Positions 1 to 6,364 are shown, counted from the first letter of the stretch. The stretch is 35,938 bases of DNA from RGIG5472 sp051867635 (GCA_051867635.1 JBJDYT010000005.1:1-35938); one strand, 5' to 3'. Notes: a model not told the origin generated them from the sequence alone. Numbers and translations: made by a program.

Positions 1-141
1 CTGACCATCGGCGGCGGCATCGGCCAGAGCCGCCTGTGCATGCTGCTGCTGGGCACCTGCCACATCGGCGAGGTCCAGGTGAGCCTGTGGGATCAGGAAA
101 CCCTGGACACCTGCCGCGCCGCGGGCGTCGAGATCCTGTAA
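1..141 (+). CDS. asnA: Aspartate-ammonia ligase, C-terminal fragment
   Basis: The window opens inside this gene; the last 46 codons and a TAA stop are visible. AsnA makes asparagine from aspartate, ammonia and ATP in the cytosol and is related in fold to class II aminoacyl-tRNA synthetases. The visible segment LTIGGGIGQSRLCMLLL followed by HIGEVQVSLWDQE matches the conserved end of the family, including the class II motif 3-like GGGIGQSR stretch with its ATP-contacting arginine. The family is about 330 residues, so most of the gene lies upstream of the window. A terminator hairpin follows within 20 bases, so this is the last gene of its transcript. Identification is from remembered family sequence; confidence is high despite the short fragment. 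Confidence 0.9.
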   Translation: MTIGGGIGQSRLCMLLLGTCHIGEVQVSLWDQETLDTCRAAGVEIL

Positions 142-154
142 AACAAAAGATGAA

Positions 155-188
155 AAGCCCCCTGATGCGAAGCATCAGGGGACTTTTT
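155..188. terminator. Bidirectional intrinsic terminator between asnA and the DUF1648 gene
   Basis: A stem of about 12-13 pairs (CCCCTGATGC / GCATCAGGGG core) closes a very short loop near 170 and is followed on the plus strand by CTTTTTCG. On the minus strand the same hairpin is followed by a T-rich tract (CTTTTCATCTTTTGTTTT). It lies between two converging genes, so it probably ends both. Confidence 0.85.
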
Positions 189-197
189 CGTGTGTGC

Positions 198-641
198 TCA
201 GCGCTGCCGCGCCGCCAGAAGGAGCCGGACAATGAAAAAGAGCAGGCACCCATAGAGCAGGGTCAGAAACGCCGGCGTGAACCAGCGGGGCAGCGGCCGT
301 GCCAGAGCGCCGTTCACGGTGAGAAAGGCGAAATCCGCCGACAGCAGCAGCTTCACAGACCCCAGCATGTCCGTAAGGCAGCGCGCCACGGCGGGCGTCA
401 TGCCGCTCTCTATCTGGAGGGACAGCCATTCCGCGCCGCTGAGGAGCCCAAACAGGACCAGTCCCACACAGGGCAGGACCCAAAGCTCCGCCTTGCTCCC
501 CCAGCGGGTGATCTCCCCCGCGCTGTTATAGTGGCCCGGCACCTGCTGGGGCAGGCCGCGCCAGGCAAGCAGCAGATAGAGCGCCGCCAGCGCCAAAAGC
601 AGCAGCGCCCCGCCGGACCAGAGCCGTCTTCGCAGCTTCAT
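198..641 (-). CDS. DUF1648-family small integral membrane protein
   Basis: A 147-residue protein with about four hydrophobic segments (around residues 10-27, 53-69, 97-110 and 120-141). After the first segment comes the stretch LPQQVPGHYNSAGEITRWGSK, whose P-x-H-[YF]-N-x-x-G pattern is the hallmark of DUF1648, a domain found alone or attached to SdpI-like immunity/signalling membrane proteins. A strong ribosome site (GGGAGGG) sits just before the ATG at 641. Its function is unknown; SdpI relatives protect against a toxic peptide, but that role is not shown here. It is preceded by the DivIVA-like gene on the same strand, with a GC hairpin between them. Confidence 0.7.
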   Translation of the reverse strand: MKLRRRLWSGGALLLLALAALYLLLAWRGLPQQVPGHYNSAGEITRWGSKAELWVLPCVGLVLFGLLSGAEWLSLQIESGMTPAVARCLTDMLGSVKLLLSADFAFLTVNGALARPLPRWFTPAFLTLLYGCLLFFIVRLLLAARQR

Positions 642-680
642 CTTCCCTCCCTCTTCCTGTTTACCTATGCCTATACAAGC

Positions 681-706
681 GCGGCGGAGCGCCCACGCTC
701 CGCCGC
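681..706 (-). other. GC-rich hairpin between DivIVA-like and DUF1648 genes
   Basis: A perfect 11-bp inverted repeat (GCGGCGGAGCG / CGCTCCGCCGC) with a 4-base loop sits 12 bases past the stop of the DivIVA-like gene. The minus-strand tail is GCTTGTATAGG, without a proper T-run, so it may be a weak terminator or an mRNA 3'-end stabiliser. I do not call it a true terminator. Confidence 0.5.
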
Positions 707-718
707 GTCATTTCCGCT

Positions 719-1363
719 TTATACAGGCAGCGCCTCCGCTTCGCAGCAGCTCTCTCCGCACTCGTTTTCTTCGACGCAGTTCTCCTCGCAGGGAGCGGCT
801 TCTTCCGCCGCTTCCTCGCGGGCCAGCAAACGGTCCAGTTCGTCGAACACGGCGGGATAGCGGGTGACGAAGACTTCGTCATAGGCCGAGCGGCACTCCC
901 CCGCCAGGCCCTGCAGCCGCTGGTACACGCTGTCCTCCAGCTCCTTCATGCGCTGCCGCGTGCTTTCCTCCAGCTCGCTGGCGCGGCGGCAGGCGTCCAC
1001 CTGGATCTCGCTGAGGTGGTTCTTGATCTCCCGGTATTCCTCCGCCTCCGGCCGGAGCGCCTCCAGCTCCGCGCGGAGGGCGGTGATCTCCTGCTCCGCC
1101 GCGGCCTTGCCCGTGCGAAGGTCGATGACCTCCTCCGTGAGGGCCTCCTTCTCCTCCTTTACGGCCTCCAGACGGCCGCTCTTCTCCAGCAGGAGCAGCC
1201 GCTCCGCCGAAAGACTGTCGCGTTCCTGGCGTAGCGCCTCCAGCTCCTGATGCAGCTTGGAGATCGTCTCCTCGTTCTCCTTGGCGGTGCGCTCGATATA
1301 ATCCATGACGTCGCTGCGCTTAAAGCCGCCGAACAACGTACCTTTCAAAACATGGTTGCCCAT
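719..1363 (-). CDS. DivIVA-like coiled-coil protein with Cys/Glu-rich tail
   Basis: 214 residues. The N-terminus GTLFGGFKRSDVMDYIER resembles the GGY/F-KR-x-x-V-x-x-Y-I start of DivIVA-domain proteins in Clostridia, where the hydrophobic tip is thought to contact curved membrane. Residues 25-120 are strongly heptad-like and charged, consistent with a long coiled coil. The last 30 residues are unusual: mostly Glu with five cysteines (PCEENCVEENECGESCC). I chose the ATG at 1363, with GAGGTGGG upstream, over the in-frame GTG three codons earlier, which overlaps the ribosome site. It has its own promoter just upstream and is likely monocistronic or read with the DUF1648 gene. A cell-division or polar-scaffold role is inferred from the family; the function of the tail is unknown. 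Confidence 0.7.
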   Translation of the reverse strand: MGNHVLKGTLFGGFKRSDVMDYIERTAKENEETISKLHQELEALRQERDSLSAERLLLLEKSGRLEAVKEEKEALTEEVIDLRTGKAAAEQEITALRAELEALRPEAEEYREIKNHLSEIQVDACRRASELEESTRQRMKELEDSVYQRLQGLAGECRSAYDEVFVTRYPAVFDELDRLLAREEAAEEAAPCEENCVEENECGESCCEAEALPV

Positions 1364-1392
1364 CGTTCCCACCTCGCATCTGTATTTATGTC

Positions 1393-1421
1393 AGTGTACC
1401 ACAGTTTGAGACCTGTGGCAA
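1393..1421 (-). promoter_or_regulatory. Sigma-A-type promoter for the DivIVA-like gene
   Basis: TTGCCA (1416-1421) and TACACT (1393-1398) are separated by exactly 17 bases and lie about 30 bases ahead of the start codon. Confidence 0.75.
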
Positions 1422-1443
1422 GTGCGGAAAAACGGCGGCGGAG

Positions 1444-1493
1444 CAAGAAAGAAAAAACAAAGGACCCGAATGCCTGCGCATTCGGGTCCTTTG
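1444..1493 (-). terminator. Intrinsic terminator of tRNA-Arg
   Basis: Stem AGGACCCGAATGC / GCATTCGGGTCCT with a 4-base loop (1461-1490), flanked by AAA/TTT. On the minus strand it is followed by TTTGTTTTTTCTTTC. It begins right at the 3' end of the tRNA, so the tRNA is a single-gene transcript. Confidence 0.9.
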
Positions 1494-1568
1494 GCACGCC
1501 CTGAGGGATTCGAACCCCCGGCCTTTTGGTCCGTAGCCAAACGCTCTATCCAGCTGAGCTAAGGGCGC
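1492..1568 (-). tRNA. tRNA-Arg, anticodon ACG
   Basis: Read on the minus strand, a full cloverleaf folds: acceptor GCGCCCT with AGGGCGT, D-arm GCTC/GAGC, anticodon stem TTTGG/CCAAA closing the 7-base loop CTACGGA, and a T-arm with GGTTCGAATCC. The anticodon ACG (inosine-modified in the cell) reads CGU, CGC and CGA arginine codons. Discriminator G and an encoded CCA end follow. It has its own consensus promoter and terminator. Confidence 0.97.
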
Positions 1569-1590
1569 GTGTCTCATCGACAGCTTTTAT

Positions 1591-1619
1591 ATATTAGCAT
1601 CTCTCAGCTCAAATTGCAA
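1591..1619 (-). promoter_or_regulatory. Promoter of tRNA-Arg
   Basis: TTGCAA (1614-1619) and TAATAT (1591-1596) with a 17-base spacer, about 23 bases ahead of the tRNA 5' end. The surrounding 1569-1669 region is AT-rich, unlike the flanking coding DNA, and holds no other feature I can support. Confidence 0.8.
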
Positions 1620-1669
1620 GTCCTTTTTCGAAATTTCCCGAAAATTTTTGCCCACCGGCGCGGCCCCGC

Positions 1670-2311
1670 TCAGCCGCCCGCTTCCTCCCGCTGGCCGGGG
1701 CGGAACACCTCCCCCAGCGTCCGAAGGGCCAGCTTTCCCCCGGAAAGCTCCGTCAATCGCGCCTGAAACGGCTCCACCGCCTCCGCCGGCAGCAGGGCGC
1801 GCACCGTCACCTCCGCCCCGAAGGCGGCGTCCGTCACCACCGCGCCGCAGGTCAGGAGCTCCTGCTTCACCCGCTCGAACATGGCGTAGGGCGCCGGGAC
1901 CTCCGCCTCGGTGAAAAGCCGCATCCGGCTCACGCCCGAGGCCGCGAGAGCGTCCGCCGCGCCCCGGGTGTAGGCCCTCGTCAGACCGCCCGCCCCCAGC
2001 AGCACGCCGCCGAAATAGCGGGTCACCACGCAGCAGACGTTATAGACCTCCCGGCTCTGCAGCACGTTCAGCATGGGCTGGCCCGCGGTGCCCTGGGGCT
2101 CGCCGTCGTCGCTGTAGCGCACCACGCCCCCCTCCCGGAGGATATAGCACCAGCAGTTATGCCGCGCGTCGTAGTAGCGCTTTTTCATCTCCTCGATGCG
2201 GCTCCGGGCTTCCTCCTCGCTTTCCACCCGCCAGATATGGCTGATGAAGCGGGAGCGCTTTTCGGTAAACTCGCTCTCGGCGGATTCGGCGGGGACAAGA
2301 TATTCAGTCAC
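1670..2311 (-). CDS. yigZ: YigZ/IMPACT-family protein
   Basis: 213 residues, the usual length for the family. The N-terminal half carries the family signature: KRSRFISHIW near residue 18, ARHNCWCY near 50, SDDGEPQGTAGQPML near 66 and TRYFGGVLLGAGGL near 97. The C-terminal part is the smaller ferredoxin-like domain. Bacterial members share a domain with eukaryotic IMPACT, a translation-stress regulator that binds GCN1; the bacterial biochemical role is not settled. The start is GTG at 2311, overlapping the end of the GNAT gene by 8 bases, with AGAGGAG about 10 bases upstream, so translation is probably coupled. It is the last gene of the MFS-GNAT-yigZ unit. I see no clear terminator after it. 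Confidence 0.92.
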   Translation of the reverse strand: MTEYLVPAESAESEFTEKRSRFISHIWRVESEEEARSRIEEMKKRYYDARHNCWCYILREGGVVRYSDDGEPQGTAGQPMLNVLQSREVYNVCCVVTRYFGGVLLGAGGLTRAYTRGAADALAASGVSRMRLFTEAEVPAPYAMFERVKQELLTCGAVVTDAAFGAEVTVRALLPAEAVEPFQARLTELSGGKLALRTLGEVFRPGQREEAGG

Positions 2312-2849
2312 GGCTCTGCCACTCCTCTCGCGTCAGGACATAAAACAATGTGTCGTGGGACGCCCCCAGCAGGTTGGTGGTCTCCTTGTGCAGCCGGTAG
2401 TGAAAGCCGCACTTTTCGATCACGCGCCTGGACTGGCCGTTGAAAGCATAGTGCGCACACCAGACGGCGGCGCAGCCCAGGGCGGAAAAGCCGCGCGCGA
2501 GCAGGGCGCGGGCGGCCTCCGGGGCATAGCCCCTGCCCCAGTACGGTTTGCCGATCCAGTACCCCAGCTCCAGCTGCCGCGCATCCTCCGGCAGTCCTTC
2601 GAGACGCGCATCCGTCCCGCTCAGGCCGACGCTGCCCACGGCGAGGCCGCTCTCTTTACAGACCACCGCGTAGGTCTCCGGCGCGCCCAGCACGCCGCGG
2701 ATGACGCCCAGGCTGTCCTCAACGCTCACATGGGGCGGCCATCCGGCCCGGGGACCCACGTCCGCTTCCCGGGCCAGCTCATACAGCCGCGCCGCGTCCT
2801 CCTCCTGCCAGGGCCGCAGCAGCAGCCGTTCAGTTTCCATAATGTCCAT
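2304..2849 (-). CDS. GNAT acetyltransferase, RimJ/RimL-like
   Basis: 181 residues from the ATG at 2849, which has AGGAG 7 bases upstream; the open frame runs further upstream but into the MFS gene and without a ribosome site. The opening METERLLLRPWQEEDA is typical of RimJ/RimL-type GNATs, and the acetyl-CoA pyrophosphate loop appears as YWGRGYAPEA near residues 110-120, followed by the C-terminal N-x-x-S-R-x-V-I-E-K-x-G-F segment. RimL-like members acetylate protein N-termini or small molecules including drugs; the substrate cannot be read from sequence. It starts 53 bases after the MFS stop with no terminator between, so it shares the attenuated transcript, making a drug or stress-related role plausible. 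Confidence 0.85.
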   Translation of the reverse strand: MDIMETERLLLRPWQEEDAARLYELAREADVGPRAGWPPHVSVEDSLGVIRGVLGAPETYAVVCKESGLAVGSVGLSGTDARLEGLPEDARQLELGYWIGKPYWGRGYAPEAARALLARGFSALGCAAVWCAHYAFNGQSRRVIEKCGFHYRLHKETTNLLGASHDTLFYVLTREEWQSRD

Positions 2850-2902
2850 AGTTTTTTCTCCTTTACGCCTGCCGGTCGTGCCCGGCTTCCGGTTCCTGCG
2901 GT

Positions 2903-4174
2903 TTACAGATCCCGGTTGTAAATGGCCGCCACGGGCTTCCGGCCCCGGTACATAAACAGATACACCGACGTCAGTCCAATGGCGCTGAACAGCAGGATCA
3001 CATGACGCTCGGGCATGAACTCGCCCAGAACGCCCGCCGTCAATGAGCCGGCGATAGAGCCCAGGGAACACAGCATCTGGAAGGTGCCGTTGAACCGGCC
3101 GCGCTTGCTATCCGGTATGTAGGATTGGGTGGCGGCGATACGGATGTTGTAGGAGGTGACGCCCAGAATGCCCTCGGCGAAGAACATCAGCGCCATCAGC
3201 GGGACGGGAGCGTACAGCAGCGTTCCGTCCAGCAGGGAAAGCGACACATAGACAGTGAGGGCGATGGCGAATTTTTTCTCCTTGGGGAATTTCACCTTGT
3301 AGTGTATCAATCCCCCGGTGAACTGCCCCACCACCGAGGCGTTGGACACGATGGTGTACAGCGTCACCGCCGCCACCGGCCAGGCGGCGAACAGGGCGGC
3401 GTTGTTCCGGAAGAAGGGCAGGTGCAGGCTGCCGCTGCCCGTACCGGTAAAACTGGACACCATAAAATACACCGAAATGACCAGCAGGCCCTTCTCGCTG
3501 ACGATATAATCCAGTCCCTCCCGGAAGTCCCGCCGGAACCGGCGGATGGTTCCCAGCCCGTCGGCGGGCGGGGCTTTATCCATATGGGTCTCCTGATAAC
3601 GGATGGTCCGCTCAAAGCAGGCGGCGGTAAAAAAGCACAGGGCGTTGAAGGCGAACAGGGGCGTCACGGTCCCCAGTTGGTCGTAGATGAGGGCGGCGAT
3701 GGGCGTGGTCATGGCCGCGATAGGCCAGAGCATACTGGAGATGGAATAAGCCTTGGAGTAATTCCCTTCGGTGATGAGGTTGGGATAAAAGCTGTCATAA
3801 GCCACGATGTAGACGCCGTCGATTGCTCCGATCAGCACACAGCACAGCAGCATCAGCGGATAGCTGAACCACCCGCTCCGCAGCAGGAAAAACAACAGCA
3901 GGAAAATGCCGGATGACAGATAGTCCAGCCGGTAGATGACCTTTTTCCGGCTCATCCGGTCCAGATACGGCCCTGCCAGCAGGGGGCAGACCAGCATGGG
4001 CAGCTGGTAGCACACATTGAACAGCACATACAGGAAGGTGGATCCGGTGTAGTCCAGCACCATAATACTGATGGAAAAGCCGGACAATGTGCCGCCCACC
4101 ATGGACACCACGCTGCCCAGCGTGATGACAGTAAAATCATACGTCCACAGCGTATTGGGTTTTGTTTTGCTCAT
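2903..4174 (-). CDS. MFS transporter, putative efflux pump
   Basis: 423 residues from the ATG at 4174 (GAGAGGAAG ribosome site). Around twelve hydrophobic segments alternate with short loops. GPYLDRMSRKKVIYR, near residues 68-82, is the motif-A-like loop between helices 2 and 3 of major facilitator proteins. It resembles the MFS_3 type of drug or small-molecule exporters, though the substrate is unknown. The frame stays open for 136 more codons upstream, but that stretch covers the leader hairpins and terminator and reads as an implausible Cys/Trp/Arg-rich peptide. A long structured leader with its own promoter, a hexapeptide ORF and an intrinsic terminator precedes it, suggesting induction by a translation inhibitor. 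GNAT and yigZ follow. Confidence 0.85.
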   Translation of the reverse strand: MSKTKPNTLWTYDFTVITLGSVVSMVGGTLSGFSISIMVLDYTGSTFLYVLFNVCYQLPMLVCPLLAGPYLDRMSRKKVIYRLDYLSSGIFLLLFFLLRSGWFSYPLMLLCCVLIGAIDGVYIVAYDSFYPNLITEGNYSKAYSISSMLWPIAAMTTPIAALIYDQLGTVTPLFAFNALCFFTAACFERTIRYQETHMDKAPPADGLGTIRRFRRDFREGLDYIVSEKGLLVISVYFMVSSFTGTGSGSLHLPFFRNNAALFAAWPVAAVTLYTIVSNASVVGQFTGGLIHYKVKFPKEKKFAIALTVYVSLSLLDGTLLYAPVPLMALMFFAEGILGVTSYNIRIAATQSYIPDSKRGRFNGTFQMLCSLGSIAGSLTAGVLGEFMPERHVILLFSAIGLTSVYLFMYRGRKPVAAIYNRDL

Positions 4175-4260
4175 AGAACTTCCTCTCTCGCAGAATCTGC
4201 GCGGCCGGGGCGCTTCCCCCGGCAGTCCGTCGGTTGCAGATACCTTCGGCGGCTTTCTGC

Positions 4261-4291
4261 AAAAAAAGCCTGCCTTCACGCGAAGACAGGC
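4261..4291 (-). terminator. Intrinsic terminator/attenuator in the MFS leader
   Basis: On the minus strand GCCTGTCTTC, loop GCGT, GAAGGCAGGC is followed by seven T residues (4261-4267). It stands 87 bases ahead of the MFS start and about 185 bases after the predicted transcription start, inside the leader, so it should abort transcription unless an alternative fold forms. Confidence 0.85.
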
Positions 4292-4425
4292 GGAGAGAAT
4301 ATGAGCACAGAGAACCCCAGGGGCACCCCGCTCACATCCTGATCCAAACCCTCTCCGCACACAGAACCACAAGGCCCATCCCGGATCGGGATGCACCTGC
4401 TTGGTCTCTGTCACAACGCGACGGC
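4292..4425 (-). promoter_or_regulatory. Structured leader RNA with mutually exclusive stems
   Basis: Read on the minus strand after the leader ORF: a stable hairpin CATCCCG-ATC-CGGGATG (4377-4393) sits inside a longer stem pairing ACAGAGACC (4403-4411) with GGTTCTGT (4361-4368). The same ACAGAGACC can instead pair with GGTTCTCTGT (4307-4316). GCGGAGAG (4351-4358) can pair with CTCTCCGC (4290-4297), which uses the first bases of the terminator stem. Such competing pairs downstream of a tiny ORF are the usual logic of ribosome-mediated attenuation. Pairings were found by eye and not energy-scored. Confidence 0.6.
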
Positions 4426-4446
4426 TCAGAATCGGATGAGGCTCAT
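4426..4446 (-). CDS. Leader peptide MSLIRF upstream of the MFS transporter
   Basis: A six-codon ORF, ATG to TGA, about 30 bases after the predicted transcription start. AAAGGAG lies 12 bases upstream and a weaker AGGA closer in, so initiation is plausible but not ideal. Drug-resistance leaders (erm, mef/mel, vmlR, lmo0919) use ORFs of this size; an antibiotic-stalled ribosome on the ORF changes downstream RNA folding. The position, just ahead of stems that compete with a terminator, supports that role. It is not known as a named leader to me, and the inducing drug cannot be predicted. Confidence 0.55.
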   Translation of the reverse strand: MSLIRF

Positions 4447-4482
4447 GCTTCCTGTATTCTCCTTTCAGGGCAGCTTGCGGCC

Positions 4483-4512
4483 AGTATACACCCGCTCCGG
4501 CAGGCCTGTCAA
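4483..4512 (-). promoter_or_regulatory. Strong promoter of the MFS-GNAT-yigZ unit
   Basis: A perfect TTGACA (4507-4512), an 18-base spacer and TATACT (4483-4488). This is the best -35/-10 pair in the left part of the window. It lies 27 bases past the hflX stop, so the unit is separately transcribed. Confidence 0.85.
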
Positions 4513-4531
4513 CCCTGCGCTGCCGGAGCGG
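4492..4531. repeat. 11-bp inverted repeat embracing the -35 box
   Basis: CCGCTCCGGCA (4492-4502) and TGCCGGAGCGG (4521-4531) are perfect inverted copies separated by 18 bases that contain the TTGACA box of the MFS promoter. It could be a repressor operator, or a hairpin at the end of the hflX mRNA; there is no T-run after it on the minus strand, so a plain terminator is less likely. Confidence 0.6.
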
Positions 4532-4538
4532 AGCCCGC

Positions 4539-5843
4539 TCAGTTCTCCCAGTCCTCTTTCGGGGCTCTCCAGCCCTCCACATAGTCCTTCACCAGGCCCA
4601 GCACCCGGGGCGTGCAGACTGCCGTCACGTCCACCGTCTCGCTGTAGGCGACGCTCTCCACCTTCGCCTCCCGGTACAGCACGTCCAGCAGCCCTGTCTT
4701 GTCATAGGGCAGATGGATGCTCACCCGGCGGGTACCCTTGTCGAGCATTTCATTCAGCTTTTGCAGCAGCGCGTCCACCCCCGCGCCGGTGCGGGCGGAG
4801 AGGCAGACCACATTCTCGCCGTGGGGCAGGCTCTCCCCCGGCACCAGGTCGGCCTTGTTGTACACGTCGATGCGGGGCAGCTGCTCCGCGCCCAGCTCCG
4901 CGATCAGCTCCTCCACCACCCGGGCCTGCTGCTCCCACTCGGGGTTGGAGATGTCGATGACATGCAGCAGCAAATCGGCGTACTCCAGCTCCTCCAGCGT
5001 GGCCTTGAAGGCCTCCACCAGCTGGTGGGGCAGCTTGCGGATGAAGCCCACCGTGTCGGAGATCACCACGTCCAGCGTATCGCTGACGCTGAGCAGGCGG
5101 CTGGTAGTGTCCAGCGTATCGAACAGGCGGTTGTTGGCCGGGATGCCCGCGCCGGTGAGCCGGTTTAAAAGTGTGGATTTGCCCGCGTTGGTATAGCCCA
5201 CGATGGCCACCACGGGGATGTCGTTTTTCATGCGGCGCTGGCGCTGGGTGCCCCGGACGCGGCGCACCTCCTCCAGCTCCTCCTTCAGCTTGTCGATCTT
5301 CCGGTGGATGTGCCGCCGGTCGGTCTCCAGCTGGGTCTCGCCGGGGCCCTTGGAGCCGATGGGCCCCTTGCCGCTGGTGCCCGCCTGCCGCTCCAGATGG
5401 GTCCACATGCCGGTCAGGCGCGGCAGAAGATACTGGTACTGCGCCAGCTCCACCTGCAGCCGCCCCTCCTTCGTCCGGGCCCGCTGGGCGAAGATGTCCA
5501 GGATCAGGCCGCTGCGGTCCAGCACCTGCACCTTACACTCCTCCGTCAGCACCCGCATTTGGGAGGGACTGAGGTCGTTGTCAAAGATGACCATGGTGGC
5601 CCCCTCCGCCGCGATGAGGTCGCGGATCTCCGCCACCTTGCCCTCGCCGATGAAGGTACGGGGATTGGGGCTGGGCAGGGACTGCAGGACGGTGGCGATG
5701 GTCTCGCCCCCCGCGGTCTCCACCAGGGCCGCCAGCTCCTCCATGCTCCGCTCGTCCGCCTGCTCCCGCCGCGTCAGCTTCGCCGAGGCCAGGCCCACCA
5801 GGACCACCCGGTCCCGCTTTTGTTCCACTGTCGTTTCGTTCAT
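4539..5843 (-). CDS. hflX: GTPase HflX
   Basis: 434 residues from the ATG at 5843 (GGAGG close upstream). HflX is a ribosome-binding GTPase that splits stalled 70S ribosomes after heat or antibiotic stress and confers macrolide/lincosamide tolerance in some Gram-positives. Visible features: an N-terminal HflX domain with NPRTFIGEGKV (60-70) and VIFDNDLSPSQ (85-95), the family linker GPGETQLETDRR (167-178), a coiled-coil segment (180-205), then the G domain with P-loop GYTNAGKS (216-223), a switch region near FDTLD (241-245), DTVGF and NKAD. The C-terminal subdomain is present. The frame is open 23 codons further upstream, with weak start signals. No clear promoter is visible in the 190 bases upstream; readthrough of the rpmE terminator is possible. 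Confidence 0.95.
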   Translation of the reverse strand: MNETTVEQKRDRVVLVGLASAKLTRREQADERSMEELAALVETAGGETIATVLQSLPSPNPRTFIGEGKVAEIRDLIAAEGATMVIFDNDLSPSQMRVLTEECKVQVLDRSGLILDIFAQRARTKEGRLQVELAQYQYLLPRLTGMWTHLERQAGTSGKGPIGSKGPGETQLETDRRHIHRKIDKLKEELEEVRRVRGTQRQRRMKNDIPVVAIVGYTNAGKSTLLNRLTGAGIPANNRLFDTLDTTSRLLSVSDTLDVVISDTVGFIRKLPHQLVEAFKATLEELEYADLLLHVIDISNPEWEQQARVVEELIAELGAEQLPRIDVYNKADLVPGESLPHGENVVCLSARTGAGVDALLQKLNEMLDKGTRRVSIHLPYDKTGLLDVLYREAKVESVAYSETVDVTAVCTPRVLGLVKDYVEGWRAPKEDWEN

Positions 5844-5979
5844 GCTCCTCCGCCTTTTTGTCACAGGATTTCCGAAGGGCCTCCGCCGCGCCGGGCGGAA
5901 GGCCCCTGCCATACTCTTTCCTCCCCGCGGGGGGCGCTATACGCCGCCGGCGACGCGGCGGAAAACAGCGCGGCGCAGA

Positions 5980-6018
5980 GAAAAAGCGCAGTGCTGACAG
6001 ACACCAGCACCGCGCTTT
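5980..6018 (-). terminator. Terminator after rpmE
   Basis: Arms AAAGCGC-x-GTGCTG (5983-5996) and CAGCAC-x-GCGCTTT (6005-6018) form a 13-pair stem with one mismatch, followed on the minus strand by TTTTT (5981-5985). It stands 15 bases beyond the rpmE stop. The rest of 5844-5979, between this and hflX, is very GC-rich with several small inverted repeats; I see no gene or convincing promoter there. Confidence 0.85.
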
Positions 6019-6033
6019 CGTTGTGTAATGCAA

Positions 6034-6237
6034 TTATTTCTCCAGGCCGTACTTCTTGTTGAACTTGGCGACGCGGCCGCCGGTATCGACCAGCTTCTGC
6101 TTGCCAGTGAAGAAGGGGTGACACTTAGAGCAGACTTCCACGCGGATATCTTTCTTCGTGGAACCTGTCTCAATTACATTACCGCAGGCGCATTTGATAG
6201 TAGTCTGCTGATAATTGGGATGGATACCTTCCTTCAT
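6034..6237 (-). CDS. rpmE: 50S ribosomal protein L31
   Basis: 67 residues, normal length. It is the zinc-binding C+ form: CACG near residues 16-19 and CSKCHPFFTGKQK near 36-48 supply the four cysteines, and the GGRVAKFNKKYG end is typical. L31 sits at the intersubunit bridge on the large subunit. AGGTG lies 10 bases before the ATG. It has a strong promoter and a leader hairpin upstream and a terminator downstream, so it is a single-gene transcript. The zinc-free paralogue used under zinc starvation is not in the window. Confidence 0.98.
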   Translation of the reverse strand: MKEGIHPNYQQTTIKCACGNVIETGSTKKDIRVEVCSKCHPFFTGKQKLVDTGGRVAKFNKKYGLEK

Positions 6238-6265
6238 TGCTCTCGTTCACCTCTTTCCTCATCAA

Positions 6266-6298
6266 TTCGGCCCGTATAGCTTTCACTACAAAGCCGAA
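6266..6298 (-). promoter_or_regulatory. Leader hairpin of rpmE mRNA
   Basis: In the approximately 60-base 5' leader, TTCGGC (6293-6298 on the minus strand) pairs with GCCGAA (6266-6271), with an inner TGTAG/CTATA helix and a TGAAAG loop. L31 leaders that bind L31 to repress translation are known in Firmicutes; this could be one, but I cannot score it against the model. Confidence 0.45.
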
Positions 6299-6302
6299 GG
6301 CT

Positions 6303-6331
6303 ATTATAGCATGGCTTTCAGTAAAATGCAA
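6303..6331 (-). promoter_or_regulatory. Promoter of rpmE
   Basis: TTGCAT (6326-6331), a 17-base spacer and a perfect TATAAT (6303-6308). It lies in an AT-rich gap just past the addA stop codon. Confidence 0.9.
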
Positions 6332-6364
6332 GTAATTTTTTCAAATCCCGCAGAGCTTCCTCTT

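Noticed and set aside
1386..1577. 63-codon minus-strand frame over the tRNA (PLAQLDRAFGYGPKGRGFESL)
   Set aside because: This is the well-known false translation of a tRNA-Arg gene; the cloverleaf explains the sequence.
2850..3071. 74-codon upstream extension of the RimL-like GNAT
   Set aside because: It runs into the MFS coding region in another frame; the ATG at 2849 has the ribosome site and matches family starts.
4332..4379. Second tiny ORF in the MFS leader (MGLVVLCAERVWIRM)
   Set aside because: Its ATG lies in a strong hairpin and has no ribosome site; kept only as an alternative to the MSLIRF leader.
4175..4582. 136-codon in-frame N-terminal extension of the MFS protein
   Set aside because: It covers the promoter, leader ORF and terminator, has no ribosome site at its far start, and adds a non-membrane Cys/Arg/Trp-rich stretch foreign to MFS proteins.
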